From assembly GCF_964656455.1 (NCBI RefSeq), contig NC_135726.1, positions 31,587,930-31,651,929 on the forward strand: DNA of 64,000 nt, written 5' to 3'. Positions 63,801-64,000 of this stretch are shown here, piece after piece (positions within the stretch are counted from its first letter, which is position 1; each line of letters starts with the position of its first letter). The stretch comes from Halichoerus grypus. Lineage: Eukaryota; Chordata; Mammalia; Carnivora; Phocidae. Below the pieces are notes generated by a model. That model saw nothing but the letters and a program-made list of their open reading frames with translations. It was not told the origin of the DNA and searched no databases. Position numbers and translations under genes: made by a program.

Positions 63801-64000
63801 CACAGTTTTACTGCTGTCTCTCTCCCTGCTATTTATCAGGAGACATTAACCTGTTCAGGACCCCGCTTTCTCTTGCCTCTACGGGGAAGCATTCATTGAC
63901 AACTGAGTTCGTGTGGGCTTCACAGATCCCCACCCCTTCTTCCTGGGGGTTATTCTTCTAACCATCTCTGGGGGCTACTCAGGAACGTCCCGAGTTCTCC

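Overview
The window is mammalian nuclear DNA, almost certainly from a carnivoran. The main evidence is at least fifteen tRNA-derived SINEs of the carnivore CAN/SINEC type, mostly with intact A-rich tails and several with perfect target-site duplications. They lie among old mammalian MIR, L2, MER5, MER20 and MLT1 copies. The SINE sub-type (a head reading 'cagtcgttaagcg' and the 'cactccccctgcttg' motif) suggests a bear, panda, seal or mustelid-like caniform. That last step is inference.

Only one protein-coding gene can be supported: SALL1, a spalt-family C2H2 zinc-finger transcriptional repressor, on the + strand. The window opens inside intron 1. The first coding exon, with the N-terminal NuRD-recruiting peptide, lies upstream and is absent. 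Exon 2 (3855-7294) encodes about 1,147 residues: the C2HC finger, a glycine-rich tract, the glutamine-rich dimerisation segment, one finger pair, one finger triplet, a second pair and most of the last pair. Intron 2 (7295-8506) splits the final finger. Exon 3 (8507-8947) carries the last 146 codons and is followed by a 3' UTR of about 0.9 kb ending at AATAAA or ATTAAA signals. A 200-base assembly gap (10019-10218) follows.

From 10.2 to 64 kb no convincing coding gene is seen. A strong CpG island (about 10.78-11.69 kb) sits about 1 kb downstream of the SALL1 poly(A) site. Beyond it are stretches almost free of repeats, AT-rich and dense in homeodomain-type TAAT and TCF/LEF-type motifs. The clearest are at 12.4-13.25, 28.96-30.24, 30.4-30.9, 31.27-31.64, 35.33-35.8, 39.47-39.6, 44.54-45.06, 57.85-58.05 and 61.47-61.87 kb. 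They read like long-range developmental enhancers, as expected in the gene-poor territory around SALL1. Repeat-rich DNA separates them, including a + strand L1 3' end interrupted by three head-to-tail SINEs (53.39-54.02 kb).

No new defence system, operon, CRISPR array or functional virus is present. The observations most worth following are the downstream CpG island, the enhancer-like blocks (one has three TCF/LEF cores within about 40 bases), the glycine tract where my recollection of human SALL1 has serine, a short exon-like block at 49.68-49.76 kb, a tail-only retrotransposition footprint at 41.19 kb, and a small palindromic transposon at 25.74 kb.
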